Positions 36,347-45,120 are shown, numbered from the stretch's first letter. The stretch is 64,000 bases of DNA from Agromyces intestinalis (GCF_008365295.1 NZ_CP043505.1:1798001-1862000); one strand, 5' to 3'. Program-made: numbers and translations. Notes: generated by a model not told the origin, from the sequence alone.

Positions 36347-37258
36347 TCAGCCGGCCGCGTCGGCGGGTGCGTCGGCCGTCCCGTCGACCCGCCCCGGCAC
36401 CGCGGTCGTGCCGCGCGGCACCACGACCGCGGGTTCGGCGCGCAGCAACTCGGGCTCGTCGCCCGCGAGCATCGCGAGCACCGCCCGCGCGGCGAGCTCG
36501 CCGATCTGCTGCACGTCGTGACTCATCGCCGACAGCGGCGGCTCGGAGAGCTGGCAGAGCGCCGAATCGTCCCACGCCAGCAACGACAGGTCGCGTGGCA
36601 CCTCGAGGTCGAGGTCGCGCGCCGCCGACAATCCGCCGAGCGCCATCAGATCGTTGTCGAACACGATCGCCGTCGGCGGCGCGTCGCCGACGAGCAGGTC
36701 GAGCGTCGCCTGGTATCCCGATCGCTCGGAGTAGTCCGACGCGATGCGCCTGCCTGTGAGCCCGAGCTCGGCGACGGCGTCGTCGAACGCCTCGGTGCGG
36801 ATGAGGGTGTGCGAGAACAACGCCGGACCCGACACATGGGCGAGCCGGGTATGGTCGAGCCCTGCGAGATACTCGACTGCGCTGCGCATCGCGAGGTCGT
36901 CCTGGGTCCACACGGTGTCGAGGCCGCCGCCCGACGCCGCGTCGCCGATCGCGACGGCGGGCAGACCGAGCTCGCGCACCAGGCTGACCCGCCGGTCGGC
37001 GGGCGAGAGGTCGACGAGCACGACGGCTTCGACATGTCCGTCGCGCGCCCACCGACGGTAGCAGTCGAGTTCCTCCCGCCGGGTGGGGAGCACGTGCAAC
37101 AGGATCGATCGGCCGAGCGGGCGCAGCACGCGCTCGGCACCCGCGACGAACTCGTGGAAGTAGGGTTCGTCGCCCAGGATCTCCGCCGAACGCGCGAGCA
37201 CGAGCCCGATCGGCCGCGGCCGCGCGGCCGCGGTGTCGTGCGCCGAGCCCTGCGCCAT
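36347..37258 (-). CDS. LacI-type sugar-sensor domain protein lacking HTH
   Basis: A 303-residue protein that matches only the periplasmic-binding-like effector half of LacI/GalR regulators: PIGLVLARSAEILGDEPYFHE, given in two parts PIGLVLAR and DEPYFHEFVAG, the hinge VEAVVLVDLS, RLAHVSG, TAIVFDNDLMALGGL and LSLLAWDDSALCQL. The start is firm: GGAGGAA lies just before ATG 37256-37258, and the frame upstream, which overlaps the divergent ROK gene, has no helix-turn-helix. It therefore cannot bind DNA as a normal LacI protein. No signal peptide, so cytoplasmic. It sits head to head with a ROK repressor and could sense a sugar for it, or be a remnant with a moved HTH. Confidence 0.85.
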   Translation of the reverse strand: MAQGSAHDTAAARPRPIGLVLARSAEILGDEPYFHEFVAGAERVLRPLGRSILLHVLPTRREELDCYRRWARDGHVEAVVLVDLSPADRRVSLVRELGLPAVAIGDAASGGGLDTVWTQDDLAMRSAVEYLAGLDHTRLAHVSGPALFSHTLIRTEAFDDAVAELGLTGRRIASDYSERSGYQATLDLLVGDAPPTAIVFDNDLMALGGLSAARDLDLEVPRDLSLLAWDDSALCQLSEPPLSAMSHDVQQIGELAARAVLAMLAGDEPELLRAEPAVVVPRGTTAVPGRVDGTADAPADAAG

Positions 37259-37349
37259 CGTTCCTCCAGTGCCGACCGACGGGCTCCGACCCGTCTCCTC
37301 GACTAACCTACTTGCACGAGCGGCTGCGAGGTCGAGGAGGGCGCTGGGC

Positions 37350-38588
37350 ATGGCGAGACGCGAGACAGCTGCCGGTCCCGGCAGCCGCGCACTCGTGGTC
37401 GACCTGATCCGCTCCTCGGGGCCGATCAGCCGGGTCGAGCTCACCGAGATCACCGGGCTCACCCAACCGTCGATCTCGAACATCGTGCGACGGCTCATCG
37501 CCGACGGCGTAGTGCGCGAGACCGATCACACCGTCTCGACCGGCGGCAAGCCGCGAACGCTGCTCGTCATGAACTCACGAGCGCTGTTCGCAGTGGGCAT
37601 CCAGCTCGGCACCGAGAGCGCGGTCGGCATCGCCGCCGACTCGACGGGCGGCGTGTTCGGGCGCCAGCGGTTCGCCGGTGCGGGTACCGACGAGCCAGGG
37701 CGTGTCGTGCACCGGCTCGCGCAGGACTACCGCGACCTCGTCGCGGGGCTCGGCCTCGACGAGAGCCGCATCGCCGGGCTGTCGGTGGTGGCACCCGGCC
37801 CGATCGACCTCGTCCGCGGCACGCTGCTCGGTCCTCCGAGCCTGCGGCGGTGGCACGACTTCCCGCTCCGCGAGGCGTTGTCCGACCTGATCGAGGTGCC
37901 CGTGCTCATCGACAACGACTCGGCGGCGGCGGCGCTCGGCGAGTTCTGGAGCCGCCAGGTTCCGCGCGGGTCGACCTATGCGTGCGTCTACATGGGCGCG
38001 GGCATTGGCGGAGGCATCGTGAGCGAGGGCTCGCTCTACCGCGGTGCGAGCTCGAACCCCGCCGAGCTCGGGCACATCTCGGTCGAGATCGGCGGGCGAG
38101 CGTGCTTCTGCGGCAATCGCGGATGCCTCGAGCGCTACGCCGCTCCGCCCGCGGTCGTCGCGACGGCGCGCGACGACGAGGCCCTGGTCGCCGAGCTCGG
38201 CCTCGACCCGCACGACGACGAACTCGCGTTCGACACCCTCGCCCGCGCCGCCGTCCAGGGGCATCCTGGCGCACTGGCACTGATCGAGGCATCCGCGCAA
38301 CTGCTCGCCGAGGCGACGCTGACGTTCGCGAACCTCATCGACATCGACCGCATCACCCTTGCCGGCTGGGGGTTCGCGATCGCCGGGTCGATCTACGCCC
38401 GGGCCATCGGCGACGCACTTCGGGCGCGAGCGTTCGCGCGCAGCGCCCACCTGGTGCAGGTGGAGTTGTCGAGCAATCCGCGCGACAGCGCTGCGGTCGG
38501 AGCGGCTGCGCTGATCCTGCAGAGTTCGCTTGCGCCGGGCCACGGACCCCGCCCCGCCCGGAGAACTGATCTCGGCATGCGCCACTGA
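37350..38588 (+). CDS. ROK family transcriptional regulator (mannan locus)
   Basis: A 412-residue ROK repressor: N-terminal winged helix at residues about 12-70 (ALVVDLIRSSGPISRVELTEI, then TGLTQPSISNIVRRLIADG), ROK sugar-kinase-like domain, and the zinc site GHISVEIGGRACFCGNRGCLERY with histidine and the C-x-C-G-x-x-G-C pattern, here named in two parts. The DNTD-like catalytic site reads VLIDNDSAAAALGE. ATG 37350 is preceded by GAGGAGG. It is divergent from the HTH-less LacI protein and is the best candidate to control the mannan genes through the AT-rich palindromes at 21747 and 31662. Confidence 0.93.
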   Translation: MARRETAAGPGSRALVVDLIRSSGPISRVELTEITGLTQPSISNIVRRLIADGVVRETDHTVSTGGKPRTLLVMNSRALFAVGIQLGTESAVGIAADSTGGVFGRQRFAGAGTDEPGRVVHRLAQDYRDLVAGLGLDESRIAGLSVVAPGPIDLVRGTLLGPPSLRRWHDFPLREALSDLIEVPVLIDNDSAAAALGEFWSRQVPRGSTYACVYMGAGIGGGIVSEGSLYRGASSNPAELGHISVEIGGRACFCGNRGCLERYAAPPAVVATARDDEALVAELGLDPHDDELAFDTLARAAVQGHPGALALIEASAQLLAEATLTFANLIDIDRITLAGWGFAIAGSIYARAIGDALRARAFARSAHLVQVELSSNPRDSAAVGAAALILQSSLAPGHGPRPARRTDLGMRH

Positions 38589-38590
38589 TC

Positions 38591-38606
38591 GAGGATGCTT
38601 CCTCGT
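38591..38606. terminator. Short hairpin between convergent ROK and MFS genes
   Basis: CGAGGA-TGCT-TCCTCG, a 6-base stem in the 45-base convergent gap. Modest, no T tract. Confidence 0.4.
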
Positions 38607-38633
38607 ACGGCGGCGAATCGAGCGGAGGTCGGC

Positions 38634-39860
38634 TCAATCGATCGGTTCAAGGTGTTGCGGCCGTACCACGACCCACAGCACCACGAGCGCGACGACCTGC
38701 AGGCTCGCCATCACCCACCCAAGCGGAACGACGCTGTCCAACCCGATGAGCCCGGTAAGAGGTGCGCCGATCGCGCCGAACCCCTGCCGCGTTGCGTTCA
38801 GCAGGCTTGATGCCGAGCCGGCGTGGTCGCCGTGCCGCGACAACGCCATGGCCTGCACGCACGGCGTGTTGACTCCGAGGAAGAAGGTGAACGCCCAGAG
38901 CGGCACCATCACGTTCGCGAGCGAGCTGGGCGCGACGACGCCGGCCAGCAGGATGCCGCCGGCCGAGAGCGCGAGCCCGGCTGTAGAGACCATGACGATG
39001 CGTCGCGGCTCGATGCGGTGCGCGATCCGCGCGCCGAGCTGGGTGCCCGCCAGCATAAGCAGCGCATGGGAGGCGAACAGCCAGCCGTACTGCGTCTCGT
39101 TCGCCCCGTAGACGCCCTGGAAGAGGAACGAGGATGCCGCCAGGTAGCAGTACATCGCGCCCCACGCGCAACTCGTCACGAGCACGAGCCCGACGAACGC
39201 GCGGTCGCCTACGACTGTTCGCATCCCCCGCAGCAGTTCGCGGACCCCGCCCGTGTGCCGACGCGTCTCGGGCAGCGTCTCGCCGACGATGAGCACGACT
39301 ACGGCGCCCACGACCAATCCGTAGATCGCGAGGGCGCCGAAGAGCCCGCGCCATGGCATCACGGCGAGCAGGGTCGAGCCGAGCAGCGGCCCTACCGCGA
39401 TGGCCATGCCCGAGATGAGGGACATCGACGCGAGCATGCGCATCATGCGGTATCCGCTGTAGAGGTCGCGTACCATCGCGAGCGCGATCACTCCGGTCGC
39501 GCCCGACGCCGCGCCCTGAACGATGCGCGCGGCGACCAGCATCGGCACCGACATCGCGAACGCGCAGGCGATCGACGCCGCGACATGCAGCGCTGTCGCG
39601 ATGAGCATCGGCCGCTTGCGGCCGTAGGCGTCGCTCGTCGGACCGACGAAGAACTGACCGGCGACCATGCCGATCATCCCACCCGTGAACGTGAACTGGA
39701 TCGCCGACTCCGCGACCCCGAACTCGCTCGCGATGTGCGGGAAGGCGGGCAGGTAGATGTCAATGGTGAAGGTGCTGAGCGTCTGCAGGACGCCCAAGGC
39801 GACGACCAGCGCGATGTGCCGGCGTCGCGGAAGCGCACCGTCGGCGACGGAGACGTTCAT
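38634..39860 (-). CDS. MFS transporter, Bcr/CflA-type exporter family
   Basis: A 408-residue twelve-helix MFS protein. It begins with the DHA1 Bcr/CflA pattern (ALGVLQTLSTFTIDIYLPAFP), has the loop 2-3 motif GPTSDAYGRKRPML and ARIVQGAASGATGV in helix 4-5. Relatives export bicyclomycin, chloramphenicol or sugars. It lies 19 bases downstream of the second ROK regulator on the same strand and is probably co-transcribed with it; whether it moves a drug or a sugar is open. Confidence 0.9.
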   Translation of the reverse strand: MNVSVADGALPRRRHIALVVALGVLQTLSTFTIDIYLPAFPHIASEFGVAESAIQFTFTGGMIGMVAGQFFVGPTSDAYGRKRPMLIATALHVAASIACAFAMSVPMLVAARIVQGAASGATGVIALAMVRDLYSGYRMMRMLASMSLISGMAIAVGPLLGSTLLAVMPWRGLFGALAIYGLVVGAVVVLIVGETLPETRRHTGGVRELLRGMRTVVGDRAFVGLVLVTSCAWGAMYCYLAASSFLFQGVYGANETQYGWLFASHALLMLAGTQLGARIAHRIEPRRIVMVSTAGLALSAGGILLAGVVAPSSLANVMVPLWAFTFFLGVNTPCVQAMALSRHGDHAGSASSLLNATRQGFGAIGAPLTGLIGLDSVVPLGWVMASLQVVALVVLWVVVRPQHLEPID

Positions 39861-39879
39861 GGATGCTTCGCCGGGCGGC

Positions 39880-41070
39880 TCAGGCGCTCGCCCGGCGCTG
39901 CGCGTACCCGAGCGGATCGTGGAGGAGCGGTTCGAACCCCTTCGCTCCAGCCCCGATCAGCAGCTGGTCGACTCCCAGCGCGGGGGTGCCGAGCACGGCC
40001 GGCGATCGGAGCGAGGACAGATTGTCGGGCGCGATCGACCCGAGGAGCTGCTCTCCGCCCACCTCGAACAGCACCGCGAAAAAACCGCCCAGAAGGATGA
40101 GGGCGGGATCGTAGGTCGAGATCGCAGTGCGCAGCGCACGGCCGACGTACTCGAGTTCACGGTCGAGGAAACCTCGGAGGGTCGTCGACGTCTCGGTCTC
40201 GATCGCCGCCTTGAGGTCGTCGAGCGATCCGCTGGTCACGCCGAACGCGGCCGCCAGCTGGTGGAACGAGACCATCGTCGTGAGGCATCCGACGCTGCCG
40301 CAGACGCAGAGCGGGCCGTCGGGGGCGACGATGAGGTGCCCGAGCCGAGCGGCGGCGCCGACCCGGCCCGCCAGCACCTGGCCGCCGACCATCGCCGCAC
40401 CGCCGATGCCGCCCGGTCCGCCGTAGAAGTACACCGCGTCGTCGAGCCCTTCCGCGGCGCCCCACAGGCGCTCGGCCTCGAGACCGATCGTCGCATCGGG
40501 GTGGCTCGTCGTCGGCAGCCCGGTGGCCGCCTCGAGCATCGCACTGAACGGAACGTCGTGCCACTGCAGGTGCGGCGCCACGGCGACGCGATCGCGAGCG
40601 ATGTCGATGCGGCCCGGGATGGCGGCGGTCACGCTGAGCAGTACGGCATCGGGGCGATCGGCGGTGAGCTCCTCGAGCGCCTCGGCGGCGAGCCGGGCCG
40701 CTTCGGCCGGATTCATCAGCGAGGACGACGCCCGCTTCGTTTGGGCGACGATCTGCCCACCGAGGGCGCACAGTGCCACGGAAACCCCGTCGACGTCGGG
40801 GTTGACGGCCACCGCGAGGAAGCGCCCGGTCGGCGACACGACCGGGGAGGGTCGCCCCACGCCGGTGCTCTCGCCCGCCGCCGACTCGCGCAGGAGTCCA
40901 GCGGCGATGAGTTCGCCGACCTGCGTCGCCACCGACGAGCGCGAGAGCCCCGTGGCACGGGTGATCTGCGAGCGGGCGACTTCGCGCCTGGTGTGGACCT
41001 GAGCGAGCACGGCTGAGAGGTTCCGACGACGGACGTCGTCGCCCCCGCTGCCCGGATGGTGATCGTTCAT
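39880..41070 (-). CDS. ROK family transcriptional regulator (second sugar locus)
   Basis: A 396-residue ROK repressor. Winged helix in residues about 20-75 (VLAQVHTRREVARSQITRAT and GLSRSSVATQVGELIAAG), then the ROK fold with a zinc site degraded at one end: GHLIVAPDGPLCVCGSVGCLTT keeps the histidine and the three cysteines. I prefer ATG 41070 (MNDHHPGSGG), which has AGCGGGG upstream; the frame from 41091 starts inside the operator candidate. Divergent from the ThuA-like gene, with matching palindromic sites upstream of that gene and of the binding-protein gene. Confidence 0.9.
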   Translation of the reverse strand: MNDHHPGSGGDDVRRRNLSAVLAQVHTRREVARSQITRATGLSRSSVATQVGELIAAGLLRESAAGESTGVGRPSPVVSPTGRFLAVAVNPDVDGVSVALCALGGQIVAQTKRASSSLMNPAEAARLAAEALEELTADRPDAVLLSVTAAIPGRIDIARDRVAVAPHLQWHDVPFSAMLEAATGLPTTSHPDATIGLEAERLWGAAEGLDDAVYFYGGPGGIGGAAMVGGQVLAGRVGAAARLGHLIVAPDGPLCVCGSVGCLTTMVSFHQLAAAFGVTSGSLDDLKAAIETETSTTLRGFLDRELEYVGRALRTAISTYDPALILLGGFFAVLFEVGGEQLLGSIAPDNLSSLRSPAVLGTPALGVDQLLIGAGAKGFEPLLHDPLGYAQRRASA

Positions 41071-41090
41071 CTGTTGCCCCGCTTCTCGCA

Positions 41091-41111
41091 TTTGTCATAG
41101 TCTCGCACAAA
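41091..41111. promoter_or_regulatory. ROK operator candidate 1 (divergent ROK/ThuA promoter)
   Basis: TTTGTC, ten bases, ACAAA, in the 62-base gap between the divergent starts. The same 6-10-5 layout (TTTGTC, ten bases, ACATA) recurs at 41797-41817. Confidence 0.55.
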
Positions 41112-41132
41112 CTAGGGCAGAGGAGTCAACCT

Positions 41133-41792
41133 ATGACCATACGTATTCTGAGCGGCGCCGGCCGCTATGACGACCCCTGGCACGACTTCGGCGCCACGAC
41201 CGCCGAGGTCGCCGCCGTCCTGCGCGAACGGTCGGGAGCGGGCGTCGAGATCCGCACGGACGTGGAGGAGGCGATGGCCGACCTCGACGGAGTCGAGCTG
41301 TTGGTAGTCAACGTCGGCAACCCGACGAGGCACGGCCTCGACTCATCGACCTTCGCCGCCGCCGAAGCCGGATTCGAGCGGTACCTCGCTCGCGACGCTC
41401 CGGTCTGGGCGCTCCACGTCGCGGCCGCGTCGTTCCCGGGGATGCCGGCGTGGGAAAGGGCACTCGGCGGTCGCTGGGTGGGCGGTGCGAGCATGCATCC
41501 GCCGATCGGCGATGCACGGGTACTGGTGCCCGAGTCGGACCACCCGATCGTCGCCGGCCTCGGTGACTTCACGGTCTGGGACGAGCGGTACACGCACCTC
41601 AGGGTGGCTGACGCGGTTCGCCCGCTCGCCTTCCACCGACACGAGGGAGCGGAGCATCCGCTGCTCTGGACCCTCGAGGACGGACGCCGGCGCGCCGCGT
41701 ACGACGCACTCGGACACACCGTCGAGAGCTACCGGCACCCGAGCCGGCGCGAAATCCTCGACCGCACCCTTGACTGGCTCGTGAACGCCTGA
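41133..41792 (+). CDS. ThuA-like (class I glutamine amidotransferase-like) protein
   Basis: A 219-residue ThuA-domain protein. It shows the typical ThuA start (ILSGAGRYDDPWHDF), the internal LLVVNVGNPTRHG, and the late strand FTVWDERYTHLRVADAVRPL in part. ThuA proteins have a glutamine-amidotransferase-like fold, lack a standard amidase triad and are found in sugar-catabolic operons (named from rhizobial trehalose use); the biochemical role is uncertain. GAGGAG precedes ATG 41133. First gene of an operon with the ABC importer and aldo/keto reductase. Confidence 0.88.
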   Translation: MTIRILSGAGRYDDPWHDFGATTAEVAAVLRERSGAGVEIRTDVEEAMADLDGVELLVVNVGNPTRHGLDSSTFAAAEAGFERYLARDAPVWALHVAAASFPGMPAWERALGGRWVGGASMHPPIGDARVLVPESDHPIVAGLGDFTVWDERYTHLRVADAVRPLAFHRHEGAEHPLLWTLEDGRRRAAYDALGHTVESYRHPSRREILDRTLDWLVNA

Positions 41793-41796
41793 CATA

Positions 41797-41817
41797 TTTG
41801 TCCACGCTGAGTACATA
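41797..41817. promoter_or_regulatory. ROK operator candidate 2 (before binding-protein gene)
   Basis: TTTGTC at 41797-41802, ten bases, ACATA at 41813-41817, immediately after the ThuA stop and 50 bases before the binding-protein start. Spacing equals that of the site at 41091-41111. Confidence 0.5.
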
Positions 41818-41867
41818 ACGGGCACTCGGCGCAGGATTCTGACGAACAACGGAGTGAGGAAGAACAG

Positions 41868-43190
41868 ATGAAGTTCAGGAGCGTGGTCGCCGCGGCAGCG
41901 GCAGCGACGGTCGCCGTCGCCCTCGCCGGATGCGCGGGTGCATCCGGCGATGAGACGGCCGCCGCACCCGACGCCGAATCCGCCGGCCCGGTCACCCTCG
42001 AATGGTGGACCTGGTGGGCCGGCGCCCCCGCGATCGCTGACGCGTGGAACACCGACCACCCCGACATCACCGTGAAGGTGAATAACGTCGGCGGCGGCAC
42101 CGAGCAGTTCACGAAGCTCAACGCGGCGATCCGCGCCGGCGAGGGCCCCGACCTCGCCCTCGCCGAGTACCAGTGGCTGCCGTCCTACGTGTCCAACGGC
42201 GTGGCCGCCGACATCGCCGAGTACGTCGGCGATGCCGAGGCCGCCTACAACCCGGCAGTCTGGAGCCTCGTGCAGCTCGGCGACGGCGTGTACGCCGTGC
42301 CGCTCGACCAGGCGCCGATGCTGATGATGTACCGCGTCGATCTGTTCGAGCAGTACGGCATCGAGGTGCCGCGGACCTGGGACGAGTTCCGCGACGCGGC
42401 CGAGGCCGTCAAGCGGGCGGCGCCCGACTCGGTGCTCGTGAACATGCCGATCAACGATGCCGGATGGATGGCGGGCCTCGTCGCCCAGAACGGCACCAGC
42501 TGGTGGGCGTACAAGAATGATGCGTGGAGCGTCGACATCGACGGCAAGGGCTCTCGGCAGGTCGCCGAGTACTGGAACGGCCTGGTCGACGACGGGCTCG
42601 CCACGGCCGGCGCGACCGGCACCCCCGAGTTCAACACCCAGCTCAACACCGGGAAGATCCTCACACAGGTGATCGGCTCGTGGGGCGCGACCGGATCGAG
42701 CATCAAGTCCGGCGCGCCCGACACGCTGGGCAAGTGGCGGATCGCGAACCTCCCGGCGTGGAAGCAGGGCGATGCGGATGTCGGGTTCCAAGGCGGGTCC
42801 GCGACCCTGGTCACGACCGTGTCGAAGCATCCGAAGCAGGCCGCGGAGTTCCTGACCTGGCTCGGCTCGACCGCGGAGGGGCAGCGCGCCATGATCGAGG
42901 CCGGCGGCAACTTCCCCGCCTCGAACCCGGGTCTCGAGGAGTTCGCGAAGGTTCCGCTGCCCGACGACAAGGCGTGCTCGGGGCAGGAGGACTACCACGA
43001 CGTGCTCCTCGACGTCGCGGCGAACGAGGCCGAGGTGACCTGGGGGCCGAACACCACCATCGCGTTCAGCGCTTACTCCGACCAGATGCCCAAGGCGAAG
43101 GACGGGGGGACCCGGTTCGTCGACGCGCTCACGTCGGTGGACGAGACCGTGACCAACGACCTGGAGAAGTCCGGGTTCACCGTCGATTGA
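41868..43190 (+). CDS. Sugar ABC importer lipoprotein binding protein (locus 2)
   Basis: A 440-residue family 1 solute-binding lipoprotein. Lipobox VALAGCAG, lipid cysteine near residue 23, then an acidic tether (SGDETAAAPDAESAG) and a mature domain starting VTLEWWTWWAG, a usual CUT1 binding-protein start. Hinge segments GPDLALAEYQWLPSYV and GVYAVPLDQAPMLMMYR fit the family. GAGGAAG precedes ATG 41868. It differs strongly from the binding protein at 30202. Followed by two permeases; no ATPase nearby. Ligand unknown. Confidence 0.93.
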   Translation: MKFRSVVAAAAAATVAVALAGCAGASGDETAAAPDAESAGPVTLEWWTWWAGAPAIADAWNTDHPDITVKVNNVGGGTEQFTKLNAAIRAGEGPDLALAEYQWLPSYVSNGVAADIAEYVGDAEAAYNPAVWSLVQLGDGVYAVPLDQAPMLMMYRVDLFEQYGIEVPRTWDEFRDAAEAVKRAAPDSVLVNMPINDAGWMAGLVAQNGTSWWAYKNDAWSVDIDGKGSRQVAEYWNGLVDDGLATAGATGTPEFNTQLNTGKILTQVIGSWGATGSSIKSGAPDTLGKWRIANLPAWKQGDADVGFQGGSATLVTTVSKHPKQAAEFLTWLGSTAEGQRAMIEAGGNFPASNPGLEEFAKVPLPDDKACSGQEDYHDVLLDVAANEAEVTWGPNTTIAFSAYSDQMPKAKDGGTRFVDALTSVDETVTNDLEKSGFTVD

Positions 43191-43197
43191 TCCGGGT

Positions 43198-43231
43198 GGT
43201 GCCGGGTCGGCACAGTCGCCGGCCCGGCACC
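43198..43231. other. Intra-operon hairpin after second binding-protein gene
   Basis: Fourteen-base arms 43198-43211 and 43218-43231 (GGTGCCGGGTCGGC on the left) with one mismatch and a six-base loop, in the 62-base gap before the permease gene. Same placement and size as 30150-30181. Confidence 0.6.
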
Positions 43232-43252
43232 GCCTGCATGGAAGGCTTCGAA

Positions 43253-44230
43253 ATGACCGACACCCTGCTGGCCGAGGGCGCACCCCCTCCGGCGATCGTC
43301 CGAAGTGCCGTGGCGACACCGCGCCCGCGCCGACGACGCAACGGCCGCCACCTGCTCGCGCCGTACCTCTTCATCGCACCCGCCGCGGCGCTCTTCCTCG
43401 TCTTCTTCATCGCCCCGATCGTCTACGCGATCCAGCTCAGCTTCTTCGGCCAGCGGGTCGCCGGGGCATCCGGCGGATTCGGCCGACGCGAGCAGGTCTT
43501 CGTCGGATTCGAGAACTACGTGGCATCTATCACCGATCCCGAGTTCCTCGCCAGCCTCGGCCGCCTGGCGCTGTACGCGATCATCGTCATCCCGTGCACG
43601 CTCAGCATCGCCCTCCTGTTCGCCCTGCTGCTGGACCTGCCGCGCGTGCGCGCCGCGCGACTCTGGCGCACGGGCATCCTGCTGCCGTACGCCGTGCCCG
43701 GGGTCATCGCCGCGATGATGTGGGGATTCCTCTACCTCCCGTCGACGAGCCCGGTCAACGCGATCCTCGCGGTGTTCGGGCTGCCGGCCCTCGACCCCCT
43801 CGACGGCGCGTCGATCTTCGGCGCCCTCGCCAACATCGCGATCTGGGGCGGGGTCGGTTTCAACATGGTGATCATGTTCACCGCCCTCCGCTCGGTGCCG
43901 AGCGAGGTCTACGAGGCGGCTCGCATCGACGGCTGCGGCGAGCGCGCGATTGCGCTGCGCATCAAGGTCCCGCTCATCATGCCGTCGCTGGTGCTCACGG
44001 GACTCTTCGCCTTGATCGGCACGTTGCAGGCGTACTCGGAGCCGACGATGCTGCGCCCGCTCACCGACACCATCACCTCGACCTTCTTCCCGCTCATGAA
44101 GGTGCACACCGATGCGTTCACCAACGACAACATCAACCTCGCGGCGGCGACCGCAGTCGTGATCTGCGCGTTCACCCTCGTCGCGTCCGCGCTGCTGCTG
44201 CGGGCCACCCGCGAGAAGGAGGAGAGATGA
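43253..44230 (+). CDS. Carbohydrate ABC importer permease, MalF type (locus 2)
   Basis: A 325-residue CUT1 permease. After a basic N-terminus (RPRRRRNGR) come six helices, starting LLAPYLFIAPAAALFLVFFIA in part, and the EAA loop EVYEAARIDGCGERAIALRI. ATG 43253 has GGAAGG upstream. Overlaps the next permease by ATGA. Confidence 0.93.
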   Translation: MTDTLLAEGAPPPAIVRSAVATPRPRRRRNGRHLLAPYLFIAPAAALFLVFFIAPIVYAIQLSFFGQRVAGASGGFGRREQVFVGFENYVASITDPEFLASLGRLALYAIIVIPCTLSIALLFALLLDLPRVRAARLWRTGILLPYAVPGVIAAMMWGFLYLPSTSPVNAILAVFGLPALDPLDGASIFGALANIAIWGGVGFNMVIMFTALRSVPSEVYEAARIDGCGERAIALRIKVPLIMPSLVLTGLFALIGTLQAYSEPTMLRPLTDTITSTFFPLMKVHTDAFTNDNINLAAATAVVICAFTLVASALLLRATREKEER

Positions 44231-45120
44231 CCGCCACCGCCGCGAACACGGCCGTGCGCCCCCGCGTCGGCACCGCATCGCGCCCCACTGGCCGAGGCGT
44301 CGCCGTGCTGCCGATGATCGTGCTCATCGCCGGTGCGATCTACTGCCTGATTCCGATCGCGTGGGTCGTCGTCGCGTCCACGAAATCCCCCGCCGAGCTG
44401 TTCTCGACGTTCACCTTCGCGCCGGGCACGGGATTCTTCGCGAATCTGGAGAAGCTGTTCACGATCAACGACGGCGTGTTCTGGATGTGGCTCGGCAACA
44501 CGACGCTCTACTCGCTCGTGGGCACGGTGTGCTGCGTGCTCATCTCGGCCCTGGCCGGGTATGCCCTGGCGAAGTTCGAGTTCCCAGGTCGCAACACGAT
44601 GTTCGCCGTGCTGCTCGGCGGCGTCCTGATGCCGGGCATCGCGCTCGCGATCCCGCAGTACTTCGTGACGGCGGCGATGGGGCTCACGAACACGTACCTC
44701 GCCGTGCTGCTGCCCCTCATGATCAGCCCGTTCAGCATCTTCCTCTGCCGCGTCTACGCGCAGGCGGTGGTGTCGAGCGACCTGCTCGAGGCGGCGCGCA
44801 TCGACGGGGCGAGCGAGGTGAGGATCTTCCGCGGCATCGCGCTGCCGATCATGCTGCCCGGACTCGTCACGGTGTTCCTGCTCCACTTCATCTCGACGTG
44901 GAACAACTTCCTGCTCCCCTATCTCATGCTCTCGGACGAGCAGCTCTACCCTGTGACGCTCGGGCTCTACACGTTCATGAGCCAGGGCGACGGCAAGGAG
45001 CTGCTGTACACGGTGGCGATCATCGGCGCCCTCGTGTCGCTCCTGCCGCTCGTCGTGCTCGTGCTCGTCATGCAGCGCTTCTGGAAGCTCGACCTGATCA
45101 GCGGAGGACTCAAGGGATGA
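44227..45120 (+). CDS. Carbohydrate ABC importer permease, MalG type (locus 2)
   Basis: A 297-residue CUT1 permease with six helices (VLPMIVLIAGAIYCLIPIAW first) and the EAA loop LLEAARIDGASEVRIFRGIA. It overlaps both neighbours by ATGA, so importer and aldo/keto reductase are translationally coupled. As in the mannan locus, the ATPase must be supplied from elsewhere. Confidence 0.94.
   Translation: MTATAANTAVRPRVGTASRPTGRGVAVLPMIVLIAGAIYCLIPIAWVVVASTKSPAELFSTFTFAPGTGFFANLEKLFTINDGVFWMWLGNTTLYSLVGTVCCVLISALAGYALAKFEFPGRNTMFAVLLGGVLMPGIALAIPQYFVTAAMGLTNTYLAVLLPLMISPFSIFLCRVYAQAVVSSDLLEAARIDGASEVRIFRGIALPIMLPGLVTVFLLHFISTWNNFLLPYLMLSDEQLYPVTLGLYTFMSQGDGKELLYTVAIIGALVSLLPLVVLVLVMQRFWKLDLISGGLKG

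Noticed and set aside
36347-37498. Extended start of the LacI-like protein that might supply an HTH
   Set aside because: The extra 80 residues are antisense to the ROK gene and contain no helix-turn-helix; the ribosome site at 37259-37265 fixes the start.
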